Below, piece after piece: positions 1 to 8,560 of a stretch of DNA of 64,000 bases (position 1 is its first letter; every line of letters starts with the position of its first letter). The notes beneath the pieces were generated by a model. That model saw nothing but the letters and a program-made list of their open reading frames with translations. It had not been told where the DNA came from and made no database searches. Source of the DNA: an uncultured Pseudomonadota bacterium (GTDB taxonomy: Bacteria > Pseudomonadota > Gammaproteobacteria > Steroidobacterales > Steroidobacteraceae); assembly GCA_903828595.1 (NCBI GenBank), contig CAIKMS010000033.1:186001-250000 (forward strand). The letters run 5' to 3'. A program made the translations under genes and the position numbers.

Positions 1-1
1 T

Positions 2-376
2 CATGAGCTGAACACTCAGGATCTGGACCCAGCGCACCTTCCGGTCCCGGAGGGTGCTACTCAGGCGATGGTGGTCTTAGGCGAGCAGGTCTACCACGGG
101 CAAGTAGGCGGCGCGGCCTGTACCGGTTGTCACGGAGCCGACGCAGCCGGCTCGAACCTGGGGCCGAGTTTGATCACCGGCAATTGGCTATGGAGTGACG
201 ATACCTTTGCCGGTATCGCCGCGACGATACGAATGGGTGTGGCACACCCTAAACACTACCGTGCAGCCATGCCTGCCATGGGGGGCGCACAACTGACCGC
301 GGATCAGGTATCTGCCGTAGCCAGTTACCTCTGGGCGATCAACCAACCGGTCGAAAATAAACCTACGGCACCCTAG
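2..376 (+). CDS. class I cytochrome c, C-terminal part (gene cut by window edge)
   Basis: The frame is open to the first base, so this is the 3' part of a gene starting outside the window; the first internal ATG at 68 is probably not the true start. It has one haem-binding CTGCH motif and a later MPAMGG segment that can supply the axial methionine, as in class I c-type cytochromes that carry electrons in the periplasm. The C-terminal helix ending in SYLWAINQ is typical of the fold. Whether it is a stand-alone cytochrome or the tail of a larger dehydrogenase cannot be told because the N-terminus is missing. Confidence 0.75.
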   Translation, partial: HELNTQDLDPAHLPVPEGATQAMVVLGEQVYHGQVGGAACTGCHGADAAGSNLGPSLITGNWLWSDDTFAGIAATIRMGVAHPKHYRAAMPAMGGAQLTADQVSAVASYLWAINQPVENKPTAP

Positions 377-499
377 AGTCCGGACCCTGTGGACGGCGCC
401 AAACGTCGGTGCTACACCCTTAACGTTCATAAAACTCCGCTATCTTATGGCAAAGCTTACGATGCCCTGAGTTAGCGAGCCAATCTTGAGACCGTTGTC

Positions 500-1309
500 A
501 TGCACCTAAGCCGATTAACCCTTCTAGCCGTGTTTATTGGAATCCTCGGGCTGCTTTTAAACAGCAGCACGCCCGCAGCAACGGGCACTGAAACCTACAG
601 TCGATATGACGGCGAGGCACGTAGTGCTGACGGACGCACCCTGATATACCGTGAACATCATCTGCTACGGATAAAGGATGGCGTGCTGAACGGTCGTATC
701 GTTCTTTACGCCTGCCCCGAAGGGCCCGCTTTCGCCCGCAAGGTATTAGACTATTCGGGCTCACTGACGGCGCCAGACCTTCGCTTTGAGGATCACCGCG
801 CCGGTAGCTTCAGACAACTCGAAACGCTGCCTACAGGCAGGCGATTAACGAGCCGCAAGAATCTCAATAGCAAAACTCTGGTTGTGCCGGTGGTATCAAC
901 ACCGGGTCTAGTAGCCGATGCAGGCTTTGATGAATTTATTCATCAATCATGGGCGTCGCTCATGACCAACAGACCGATAAACTTTAATCTGCTTCTGCTC
1001 ACGGACGGCTCGGTGTTGACCTTAAAAGGTTCTCGATTGCGCCACGAGGAACTCCACGGTGAGCAGGTTGAAGTCTTCAATGTTGAACTGACCGGGCTGT
1101 TAGGGCTTATCGCCCCAAATATTGTAGTGAGTTATTCCTCAGCGGATCACGTTCTACGGCGATTTCAGGGCCTTTCACCCGTACAAGATGAACAGGGCCG
1201 CGAAGTTAAAACGGTCATTGATTTTCCGGCGACGCCCAACATCCCAGCGGATGCCGCGTTGTGGGCTAGCCAGCTATCACAACCACTCGTCACTCACTGT
1301 AATCCGTAG
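500..1309 (+). CDS. exported protein of unknown function
   Basis: I do not recognise the family of this 269-residue protein. Residues 1-27 look like a signal peptide: a positively charged start, a hydrophobic core containing LLAVFIGILGLLL, then a small-residue region, so it is probably periplasmic. The mature part is rich in short beta-type stretches and has no transmembrane helix or clear catalytic motif. It contains two cysteines, one in the YACPEG segment and one near the C-terminus. It follows the cytochrome gene by 123 bases and may be separately transcribed. Function unknown. Confidence 0.6.
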   Translation: MHLSRLTLLAVFIGILGLLLNSSTPAATGTETYSRYDGEARSADGRTLIYREHHLLRIKDGVLNGRIVLYACPEGPAFARKVLDYSGSLTAPDLRFEDHRAGSFRQLETLPTGRRLTSRKNLNSKTLVVPVVSTPGLVADAGFDEFIHQSWASLMTNRPINFNLLLLTDGSVLTLKGSRLRHEELHGEQVEVFNVELTGLLGLIAPNIVVSYSSADHVLRRFQGLSPVQDEQGREVKTVIDFPATPNIPADAALWASQLSQPLVTHCNP

Positions 1310-1348
1310 AGCGCCGTTCACGTGTTAGCGTCGAAGCGCTACCACCCT

Positions 1349-1771
1349 TTAGCGTGCAAACAACTGGCTGGTATCTTTAAAAGCCTTGAACTCCAGCGCG
1401 TTACCGGATGGGTCGTATAAAAAAAAGGTAGCCTGTTCACCGACAAGGCCCTTAAAACGAATCCCCGGCTCAATAACAAAGGACACTCCGGCGCCTTGCA
1501 ACCGTTGCGCCAGCAACTCCCATTCAGCCCACGGCAGGACAACACCAAAGTGCGGAACTGGCACCTCATGGCCATCTACCGCATTACTTGCCAGCACATG
1601 AGCACTGATGCGGTTATCCAGATGCGCTACCAACTGGTGGCCGAAAAAATCAAAGTCTACCCAACGAGCGTCGCTACGGCCTTCAGGACAACCGAACAGG
1701 CTGCCATAAAATTGCCGTGCCGCAGCCAAATCATGAACCGGTATTGCCAAATGAAAAGGACTTAGTGCCAT
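1349..1771 (-). CDS. VOC-family (glyoxalase/dioxygenase fold) protein
   Basis: The 140-residue single-domain protein begins [18 protein letters not shown], the hallmark first beta-alpha module of the vicinal oxygen chelate fold. A second module contains VPHFGVVL and ends with [12 protein letters not shown]. The histidines of these modules and the Glu of LEFK match the usual divalent-metal ligand positions, so it may be metal dependent. Members include glyoxalase I, extradiol dioxygenases and resistance proteins, and substrate cannot be assigned. It stands alone, convergent with the gene ending at 1309. Confidence 0.8.
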   Translation of the reverse strand: MALSPFHLAIPVHDLAAARQFYGSLFGCPEGRSDARWVDFDFFGHQLVAHLDNRISAHVLASNAVDGHEVPVPHFGVVLPWAEWELLAQRLQGAGVSFVIEPGIRFKGLVGEQATFFLYDPSGNALEFKAFKDTSQLFAR

Positions 1772-1894
1772 GGGGAAATACCCAACAAGGAGAAATATCC
1801 TTTAAAGCATAGCAAAGCTTAACGCGGTAAGATTTGGCATCGTAGAAATTCCCCGCGCCAGCGAACACCCACTCTCCCTGCGGAAATAGACAGC

Positions 1895-2812
1895 ATGTTT
1901 AGTCAGGCCGATATACCCAGCTTGGACGGAAAAATCGTGGTTATCACCGGCGCCAATAGCGGCATTGGGCTGGAGGCTACTAAAGTCCTGCTAGCACGGG
2001 GAGCGCGCGTCATTCTTGCGTGTCGTAACGAAGCAAAATTACACCCGGTGTTGCACCAACTGGAAGCCTTAGCGTTACGTGGTACTGCCGAGCCCCTGCT
2101 GCTGGACCTGGCTAGCCTCACGTCGGTCGCTAGCGCCAGCAGCGAGTTAAAGAAGCGCTTAACGCATATTGATGTGCTCATTAATAACGCCGGCGTGATG
2201 GCACTACCGGAATCGAGCACTGAAGATGGCTTCGAACGCCATTTTGGCACCAACCATTTGGGCCACTTCGCGCTGACAGGTCACTTGCTACCGCTGCTTC
2301 AGGCCGCCCCCATGGGACGAATCGTTACCGTCAGCAGTCTGGTACATCGCGGAGCGACGATAGATTTTGAGGCGATCCGACGGCCAGCCGTTTATAAGGA
2401 CCGGCAGCAATACGCCATGAGCAAATTAGCTAATCTGTTGTTTGCCTATGAGTTAGATCGCCGCTTAAAACGTTCAAGTTCTTCAGCAATTTCGGTGGCC
2501 TGCCAGCCGGGTTTTTGTGACACCCCATTGCAACCGTCAGGTTTTGCCCTGCGCAAGGACTGGGTCGCGCCTACACTCATGCGCCTATTCACTTTCCTGG
2601 TCGCGCAATCGGCTGCGCGGGGTGCCCTTGGTACGCTGTATGCGGCAGCCATGCCCGTCAAAGGTGGCGAGTACATCGGTCCCACCGGCCTGTTTGAACT
2701 ACGTGGAGCACCGGTCATCCATACCTCGAGCCAAGACTCCTACGATACGGCTTTGGCACAGCGTCTATGGACCGTCAGTGAAGAACTCACCGGTGTGCAC
2801 TTTGCATTTTAG
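1895..2812 (+). CDS. short-chain dehydrogenase/reductase, retinol-dehydrogenase-like
   Basis: This 305-residue protein has a full SDR signature: the TGANSGIG dinucleotide-binding loop near residues 18-25, NNAG around residue 97, a catalytic serine in VTVSSLVH and the YAMSK active-site motif. An Arg after the second beta strand (ACRN) suggests NADP(H) preference. Length and spacing resemble the WW-oxidoreductase/retinol dehydrogenase-like branch, which reduces or oxidises diverse alcohols. The start ATG follows a purine-rich stretch. No neighbour indicates the substrate. Confidence 0.85.
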   Translation: MFSQADIPSLDGKIVVITGANSGIGLEATKVLLARGARVILACRNEAKLHPVLHQLEALALRGTAEPLLLDLASLTSVASASSELKKRLTHIDVLINNAGVMALPESSTEDGFERHFGTNHLGHFALTGHLLPLLQAAPMGRIVTVSSLVHRGATIDFEAIRRPAVYKDRQQYAMSKLANLLFAYELDRRLKRSSSSAISVACQPGFCDTPLQPSGFALRKDWVAPTLMRLFTFLVAQSAARGALGTLYAAAMPVKGGEYIGPTGLFELRGAPVIHTSSQDSYDTALAQRLWTVSEELTGVHFAF

Positions 2813-3011
2813 GCAGGCTCCATCGCCTTTTAAAAGTGCGGCGCGCAACCTGCTCCCCGGACTGCGCAGCTGCAAGCGCAGATAATTTCATCAAAACGAA
2901 TGGCGGCGTAGCGGGAGTTAAGGTGCAACGCCGGTGCTCGGAAATCGCTTCGCCGCGACCAGCCAAAGCTTGGCTCAACGAGCGAAAATCCGTCGTGACC
3001 GCATCAATAAC

Positions 3012-3034
3012 GGGCGGGCCATCGAGGCCCGCCC
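3012..3034 (-). terminator. GC-rich hairpin ending the corrinoid operon
   Basis: A perfect 9-bp stem (GGGCGGGCC / GGCCCGCCC) with a 5-base loop lies 8 bases past the stop codon of the ASKHA gene. On the minus strand it is followed by GTTATTGATG, a modest U-rich tail. Position and strength fit a transcription terminator for the seven-gene minus-strand operon. Confidence 0.7.
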
Positions 3035-3041
3035 TCAATGC

Positions 3042-5063
3042 CTAGGCGCGGCGAGGGCGACGGCCGCGGGTCTCGTTCTGGCTAGCCGAGGGCTTTGAAG
3101 CCGGCAGCGTCACGACTTTGGATAGGTGGGGGTAGCTGGCGGTTTTGTGCGGAATCGCCATGGCATCCACAAAGTGCTCCTGAAAACGCGGCTCGATTGC
3201 TGTTTCTACTTTCTCAACAATCCGAACCAGGTTCTCAACGGTCGCACGCGAAGTTGCATCCAACAGCGCAATGCGGGCCCCCGTACCAGCCGCGTTGCCA
3301 GCCGAATCGACAAACTCCAGGTCACAATCCGGGATCATGCCTAGGACGACCGCATACTTCACATCAATGTGACTGCCAAAGGCGCCGGCAAGACGGATTC
3401 TCTCGACGTGGTCCACCCCTAGTCGTTCCATCAGAAGCTTAATTCCAGCGTACAGCGCTGCTTTGCCTAGCTGAATGGCACGCACGTCATTTTGTGTAAT
3501 TTTCAGATCGACGGTGCCGTTATCCGCAATCACGTACGCAAAAGTACGGCCGTTAGGCACAATTCGGGAGCTCCGGGCGGACAAATCGCCATCAATGACA
3601 CCGTCTTGATTGATCACACCCGACAAATACATCTCGGCAATGATCTCAATGATTCCCGAGCCGCAAACGCCAGTGACGCCGGTCTTTTTGGTAGCCTCAG
3701 CAAAGCCGGGTTCATCCGACCATAACTCGCAGCCGATAACTCGGAAGCGCGGTTCCAAAGTCACAGGATCAATGCGTACGCGCTCTATAGCGCCTGGTGC
3801 CGCTCGCTGGCCACAACTGATCTGCGCGCCTTCAAAGGCAGGGCCGGTGGGGCTTGAGCAAGCGACCAATCGGTCTTTGTTGCCTAAGATAATCTCAGCA
3901 TTCGTTCCCACATCGACAATCAGAGTCAGTTTATCGGCTAAGTCGGGTCGCTCAGCCAGCATCACCGCGGCCGCATCGGCACCCACGTGACCAGCAATAC
4001 AGGGCAAAACATAGGCACGCGCATTCGGATGCAGCTTTAAACCTAATTCACGAGCGGGTAGGTTCACGGCCATGTCGGTGGACAGTGCAAACGGAGCACC
4101 GCCAAGTTCCACAGGATCGATGTCTAAAATCAAGTGATGCATGATCGGGTTCCCGACCAGCGTAATCTCCAGAAGATCTTCAACGGCGATATTCGCTTCT
4201 CGAGCGACCTCTATTGCCAACTCATTCAAGGCCTCGCGAACCGCAATAGTCATTTGAGCCGCGCCACCCGGATTCATCATTGAATAAGAGACGCGACTCA
4301 TCAGATCTTCGCCAAAGCGAATCTGTGGGTTCATCAGGCCGGCAGAAGCGACGACTTCACCGGTCAGAATTTCACACAGGTGAGCCGCAATCGTGGTGGA
4401 CCCTACGTCTACGGCTAATCCATAGACGGCGTCTTTAAGTCCAGGCCAAACACCCAGGATCGTCTTCTCATCGTGAACCGCTACCGTCACCTTCCACTCG
4501 CCCTTGCGAAGGACTGGCTGAAGGGTTTGTAAAACCTGCAACTCGCAGCTTAAGCCGGTCAGTTGCCATTCGCGCTCTAACGCTTCCTCCAGGCGACGCA
4601 AATCGCCGGAAGGTTCGTGCATATCCGGCTCACGAACCTCCACGTAATAAAGGCGTACCAGTGGATTTAGATCAATTTCTCGAGCTTCGGCCGCCTTGCG
4701 TACAACCTGCCTATGCACCTGACTGCTTTGCGGGACGTCAATCACGACGTCACCTAACAGCTTGGTGGAACACGACAGGCGACGGCCCGGTTCCAACTTC
4801 ATACGCCGTGCAAAGCGTTGCTCCGGCTCACTGATCGGCGTGAGACTCTCGCTACTGGATGTCACACCGTGTTTAGCGAACTCGCCCTCCGAGACCACCA
4901 CCTGACAACGCCCACAAAGCCCGCGGCCACCGCAGACCGAATCGATGTCGACACCGAGGCTGCGAGCAGCCTGAAGGACCGGCGTACCCAGTGGAAAACG
5001 ACCTCTTTTGCCGGAGGGCGTAAAAACGATCAGAGCATCTGCGAGATCAAGTACTGCGGACAT
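3042..5063 (-). CDS. ASKHA-domain reductive activator of corrinoid proteins with N-terminal [2Fe-2S] domain (RACo-like)
   Basis: The 673-residue protein begins with a plant-type ferredoxin domain: Cys44, Cys50, Cys53 and Cys98 give the C-x5-C-x2-C-xn-C spacing of a [2Fe-2S] cluster. The C-terminal part (roughly residues 215-640) is the DUF4445/ASKHA ATPase, with VDVGSTT, LIVDVGTNAE and GVCGSGIIE phosphate-binding segments. This matches RACo-type activators, which use ATP to reduce accidentally oxidised Co(II) corrinoid back to active Co(I); the anaerobic archaeal homologue RamA carries its clusters at the other end. It is the last gene of the corrinoid operon, 49 bases after the methyltransferase. 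The last residues (TRGRRPRRA) are strongly basic. Role is family knowledge plus context. Confidence 0.88.
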   Translation of the reverse strand: MSAVLDLADALIVFTPSGKRGRFPLGTPVLQAARSLGVDIDSVCGGRGLCGRCQVVVSEGEFAKHGVTSSSESLTPISEPEQRFARRMKLEPGRRLSCSTKLLGDVVIDVPQSSQVHRQVVRKAAEAREIDLNPLVRLYYVEVREPDMHEPSGDLRRLEEALEREWQLTGLSCELQVLQTLQPVLRKGEWKVTVAVHDEKTILGVWPGLKDAVYGLAVDVGSTTIAAHLCEILTGEVVASAGLMNPQIRFGEDLMSRVSYSMMNPGGAAQMTIAVREALNELAIEVAREANIAVEDLLEITLVGNPIMHHLILDIDPVELGGAPFALSTDMAVNLPARELGLKLHPNARAYVLPCIAGHVGADAAAVMLAERPDLADKLTLIVDVGTNAEIILGNKDRLVACSSPTGPAFEGAQISCGQRAAPGAIERVRIDPVTLEPRFRVIGCELWSDEPGFAEATKKTGVTGVCGSGIIEIIAEMYLSGVINQDGVIDGDLSARSSRIVPNGRTFAYVIADNGTVDLKITQNDVRAIQLGKAALYAGIKLLMERLGVDHVERIRLAGAFGSHIDVKYAVVLGMIPDCDLEFVDSAGNAAGTGARIALLDATSRATVENLVRIVEKVETAIEPRFQEHFVDAMAIPHKTASYPHLSKVVTLPASKPSASQNETRGRRPRRA

Positions 5064-5112
5064 GGATGACGTGCCTCAATTCAGTGGCCTAAAGGTCACT
5101 GCATGATTAAAT

Positions 5113-6036
5113 TCAAGTAGCCTGTCGACGACGAGCACCGCCTTCTCGACGACCTCGTGGTCCCTCTCCACCCGGCGTGCTGCCCGCCGGAGGAGCCTCA
5201 CGGAAGCGTTTGATCCAACGCGCACAGTCCGGATCATGGCCCATCATCACGTCAGCACCCAGTACCGCTGCCATCGTTTCGACGTGCAAAGGATTGGTAA
5301 TAGCTGAGGTCATCCCTGAACCAATGGCCATCGTAAGGAATGCCGCATTGACACCGTGACGATTCGGCAGGCCGAAGCTGACGTTCGAAGCGCCGCAAGT
5401 GGTGTTGACCTTAAGCTCGGTACGCAGACGGTGCACCAGGCGCATAACCTGCACGCCCGCCTTGTTAATCGCACCAATGGGCATCACCAACGGATCAACT
5501 AAAATGTCGCAATAGGGAATGCCGTGGTCACGTGCGCGTTCCACGATCTTCTTTGCGACCAAGAAACGTACGTCCGGATCTTCCGAGATACCGGTCTCAT
5601 CGTTGGAAATAGCCACTACGGCCGCACCATACTTCTTAATGAGAGGTAACACGTCTTCCAGACGATCCTCTTCGCCGGTCACCGAGTTAACCAGTGCCTT
5701 GCCCTTGTACACAGCCAAACCGGCTTCGAGGGCGGCAACAATCGACGAGTCGATAGCCAACGGCACGTCTGTTATGGATTGCACCAGCTGAATCGCCTTA
5801 GCAAGGATAGCTGGCTCATCGGCCAACGGGATGCCTGCATTCACATCCAACATGTGCGCACCGGCCTCTACCTGCGCCAGGGCATCAGCCTCTACGCGTG
5901 AAAAGTCGCCTTCTTTCATTTCGGCCGCTAAAATTTTTCGGCCTGTCGGATTAATACGTTCGCCGATAATGACGAAGGGGCGATCAAAGCCAATGACAAC
6001 CTCTTTGGTCGCCGAACTGATAATCGTGTCAGTCAT
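5113..6036 (-). CDS. methyltetrahydrofolate:corrinoid methyltransferase (pterin-binding TIM barrel)
   Basis: The 307-residue protein has the pterin-binding barrel shared with dihydropteroate synthase, MetH and AcsE/MtgA: VIGERINPTGRK near residues 24-35, MLDVNAGIP, PLAIDSS, ALVNSVTGE, CDILVDPLVMPIG and CGASNVSFGLPNR. These build the folate pocket used to move a methyl group between methyl-corrinoid and tetrahydrofolate. In this operon it would accept the methyl from the corrinoid protein at 8561-9265 and form methyl-THF. Odd: the final ~25 residues are a low-complexity Gly/Arg tail (GPRGRREGGARRRQ) not needed for the barrel. No DHPS-specific context such as folP neighbours is present. Confidence 0.9.
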   Translation of the reverse strand: MTDTIISSATKEVVIGFDRPFVIIGERINPTGRKILAAEMKEGDFSRVEADALAQVEAGAHMLDVNAGIPLADEPAILAKAIQLVQSITDVPLAIDSSIVAALEAGLAVYKGKALVNSVTGEEDRLEDVLPLIKKYGAAVVAISNDETGISEDPDVRFLVAKKIVERARDHGIPYCDILVDPLVMPIGAINKAGVQVMRLVHRLRTELKVNTTCGASNVSFGLPNRHGVNAAFLTMAIGSGMTSAITNPLHVETMAAVLGADVMMGHDPDCARWIKRFREAPPAGSTPGGEGPRGRREGGARRRQAT

Positions 6037-6062
6037 GGGTATGTCCTATTTAATTCAAGCTA

Positions 6063-7052
6063 TTAATTGGATCCGGGATACCAAGGCTTACGGCCCTTAA
6101 GCACTCCTGAACGCTCAACGATTTCGGGAACCGAATCTTCCTGGCGGTAGGCCATAATGTGAACGCCGCTGATGCCGGGAATCTCGTGCATTTCCTGAAT
6201 GAGATCGACGCAGAGTTGTCGGCCCTCGGCGGCTTGGTCCTGAGCACCCGCCATACGCTTAATCAGAGCATCCGGAATGTGGATGCCAGGAACATTAGTG
6301 CGCATCCAGTCTGCGGCTTTTGCAGAACGCAAAGGTCCCACACCAGCCAAAATGAAGACTTTATCGCGCAACCCCAGTGCTTCTACTTCCTGCATGAAGC
6401 TGCGCAACAGTGGCATGTCATAGCAGTACTGTGTCTGAATAAACTGAGCGCCTGCTTCAACCTTCTTCGCTAAACGACGCGCACGCCATTCGAACGGCAA
6501 ACCGGAAGGATTCTCAGCTGCACCTAAAAACACTCGGGGGGCCGAGGTGATCTTACGTCCTGACTGAAACTTCATATCCTCGCGTAACCCACGAGCAATA
6601 CCCAGCAAGGACATGCAATCCAGATCAAAGACTGGCTTAGCCTGAGGATGATCCCCTGCCTGCACACCATCGCCGCTTAAGCAGAGCATGTTAGCGACGC
6701 CTAGAGCGGCCGCACCTAAAATATCGCCCTGAATAGCAATGCGGTTCTTATCTCGGCAGGAAATCTGCATCACCGGTGAATAGCCTGCGTTGGCTAGCAG
6801 CGCCGATACGGCTACCGACGACATGTGACAGTTTGCACCACTACCGTCTGTAGCATTGATGCCATCAACATACCCGTCAAACAATTTGGCACGCTCGTAC
6901 ACATCGGCCGGATTCGCCGAATCCGGCGGGGCCAGCTCTGCCGTGATGGCAAATGCACCTGCGCGCAGCACACGCTCCAGCCGACCCGGCGAGCTGTGTC
7001 CCGGTAAAATCTCCAGCGACTCGCCAGTCATGGCGTTACCTGCAGGCATCAT
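6063..7052 (-). CDS. methylenetetrahydrofolate reductase family protein (MetF-like)
   Basis: This 329-residue protein has the flavin-binding TIM barrel of MTHFR: AITAELAPPDSAN near the N-terminus, a GINATDG segment, FLGAAENPSG in the middle and QFIQTQYCYD followed by KVFILAGVGPLRS. It interconverts 5,10-methylene-THF and 5-methyl-THF. Its start overlaps the stop of the MTHFR_C gene by four bases (ATGA), so the two are translationally coupled, like MetF and MetV of acetogens. Placed between the methyl-THF-forming transferase and the MetV-like partner, it would here run oxidatively, making methylene-THF. The housekeeping biosynthetic MetF may be elsewhere in the genome. Confidence 0.88.
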   Translation of the reverse strand: MMPAGNAMTGESLEILPGHSSPGRLERVLRAGAFAITAELAPPDSANPADVYERAKLFDGYVDGINATDGSGANCHMSSVAVSALLANAGYSPVMQISCRDKNRIAIQGDILGAAALGVANMLCLSGDGVQAGDHPQAKPVFDLDCMSLLGIARGLREDMKFQSGRKITSAPRVFLGAAENPSGLPFEWRARRLAKKVEAGAQFIQTQYCYDMPLLRSFMQEVEALGLRDKVFILAGVGPLRSAKAADWMRTNVPGIHIPDALIKRMAGAQDQAAEGRQLCVDLIQEMHEIPGISGVHIMAYRQEDSVPEIVERSGVLKGRKPWYPGSN

Positions 7053-7504
7053 GACTCGCCCACCTTTTCACGCACGACCTTCAGCCACGAGGATTTGCCC
7101 TTGAGTCGTTGATCCACAGCAAATTGCACGACTTGCATGGCGGGCACACCGCCTGGCATTTGCTCGGCACCCTTAAATCCTTCGACCCATACGCAGCGCA
7201 TTTCGGGTTTAACCTCGCACATGCCGTTATCGCGCACGCCACCGCAAGGTCCGTTGCGCAACGTTTTCGGGCAGTTCATGGGGCAGGACATTCCCGTAGA
7301 ACTTAGGGCGCACTGGCCACACATCTGGCAGTCAAACAACACACCCTTAACCGTCCGCTCGAAGGCGGCAACGGGCTTTTCCAATCGCTCGTAGCCGATG
7401 GCCTTAAACAGCGGATGTAATCGCACTAAAACTGACTCAAAGCCTTTATAAAAGGCATTGAGTCCTTTGGAGTGCCGTACCGACCAGAGACGAACCGAAT
7501 ACAT
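7049..7504 (-). CDS. MTHFR C-terminal-domain protein (MetV-like zinc-binding partner)
   Basis: The 151-residue protein is rich in cysteine: CQMCGQCALSS, GMSCPMNCPKT, NGPCGG and GMCEV in residues ~58-110. This is the MTHFR_C domain (PF12225), found as the metal-binding part of MetV, the subunit that partners MetF in acetogens. The start overlaps the PF13769 gene by one base (TAATG), and the stop overlaps MTHFR by four, so all three are probably co-translated. I infer a MetF/MetV-type complex in which this subunit supplies a zinc or iron-sulfur site for electron transfer. The electron partner is not visible in the operon. Confidence 0.8.
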   Translation of the reverse strand: MYSVRLWSVRHSKGLNAFYKGFESVLVRLHPLFKAIGYERLEKPVAAFERTVKGVLFDCQMCGQCALSSTGMSCPMNCPKTLRNGPCGGVRDNGMCEVKPEMRCVWVEGFKGAEQMPGGVPAMQVVQFAVDQRLKGKSSWLKVVREKVGES

Positions 7505-7860
7505 TAAATGCCCTCCGAACTTTCCTGCGAATCTGTGTCCGTGGCAGCCTCAGTGCCTTCCGGGACCAGTAAACCTTTAGCGCGAATCAGTCGGTCTAAG
7601 TCCTCATCACTGTAAGCTGCCTCAATGCGATCAGCTTCTGCCTGGGCTTCGGCATTCAGATCCTCGCCGACATTGCGGGCTTCGCTGCGTTTCCAGTCCG
7701 CAAGGTAGGCATCTGAACTGCCTCGACCGGCGCGCATGGCTGCACGATCTACCGCCTCCTGGAAACGGTGCGAAAGTTGGATTTTGGCCGTTGCCCGCCC
7801 CTGTTTGACGACAACTTGGGCTGGGATATCACGCCAGGAGATAATGGTCAGGGAAGCCAT
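7504..7860 (-). CDS. PF13769 'virulence factor' family protein of unknown role
   Basis: This 118-residue soluble protein opens with a short beta-rich module (SLTIISWRDIPAQVVVKQG) and continues with a charged helical segment containing RAAMRAGRGSSDAYLADWKR. It matches the family named 'virulence factor', but the name is historical and nothing here suggests virulence. The acidic tail is low complexity. It sits 3 bases after DUF1638 and overlaps the MTHFR_C start, so it belongs to the corrinoid operon. Its job is unknown; a structural or assembly role in the methyl-transfer complex is a guess from context only. Confidence 0.75.
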   Translation of the reverse strand: MASLTIISWRDIPAQVVVKQGRATAKIQLSHRFQEAVDRAAMRAGRGSSDAYLADWKRSEARNVGEDLNAEAQAEADRIEAAYSDEDLDRLIRAKGLLVPEGTEAATDTDSQESSEGI

Positions 7861-7863
7861 AGA

Positions 7864-8529
7864 TTACTGTTCCGTTAGTGCCACCGGAATCACGCCGGCC
7901 AGACTGTGCGCCAGGCCACCGTAACCGGTTAATTGAAATTCATAACTCCAGCCCATGCGCGCTGCGATCGCCGCTGCCGCCGCATCATCCGTTGGGCCCG
8001 GTTTTTGCGCCAAGTACACCAATCGCCGATAGTGCCCAAAATAACTGTCCATCAACTCAGGATGGCGGTCCAAACCCAGTCCACGGATGACCAGCCGATC
8101 AAAATGCTTGAGCAGAAAATCGGTCAGATAAAACGTCCCGAGCTCTGCTTCTGCTAACGCGGCGAAAATCTTCTCGCCCGCATAAAACTCATAACAATGC
8201 ACGCCGGGAATACGCTCGACGACTGCGCCGCTGTCACGACGCAGTGCTTCAATCACCGTATCCAGCCGTCCACCGGTACCGCAATCGGCATAGCCGATGA
8301 AAATCCTCTCAAAACGGCCGCCAACGGATTTCACGAAATCCGCAACAGCCCCAGGAATGCGCTCCGGCCGGTTGTGCAACTCCGGTGCCAGATAGCGCAC
8401 CTTCACTTTGGTCCAGGCATTGGCCTTTTTTAAAGCACCAATTTCACGCGCAAGGGCACCGCAAGCGAGGATCAGCGTGCCGTCACGCTGATCCGTAACC
8501 GGTGGCCCGTTAACCTCCGTGCTTATCAC
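7864..8529 (-). CDS. DUF1638 protein in corrinoid operon
   Basis: The 221-residue protein has DUF1638 landmarks: LILACGALARE near residue 20, a middle GYADCGTGG, the GVHCYEFYAG segment and a C-terminal half around LDRHPELMDSYFGHYRR. Conserved Cys and His residues in these motifs could bind a metal. The start is GTG at 8529 with only a weak upstream ribosome site. DUF1638 genes are often found beside MttB-type methyltransferases and corrinoid proteins, and the family appears in methylotrophic gene sets, but its biochemical role is not established to my knowledge. It lies 31 bases after the corrinoid protein gene. Confidence 0.8.
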   Translation of the reverse strand: MISTEVNGPPVTDQRDGTLILACGALAREIGALKKANAWTKVKVRYLAPELHNRPERIPGAVADFVKSVGGRFERIFIGYADCGTGGRLDTVIEALRRDSGAVVERIPGVHCYEFYAGEKIFAALAEAELGTFYLTDFLLKHFDRLVIRGLGLDRHPELMDSYFGHYRRLVYLAQKPGPTDDAAAAAIAARMGWSYEFQLTGYGGLAHSLAGVIPVALTEQ

Positions 8530-8560
8530 GGAAAACCAACGGCTGCCCTTCGTGGCCTAA

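Noticed and set aside
7504-7860. Literal virulence role for the PF13769 protein
   Set aside because: The family name is historical, the gene sits in a C1 operon, and no toxin or secretion gene is nearby.
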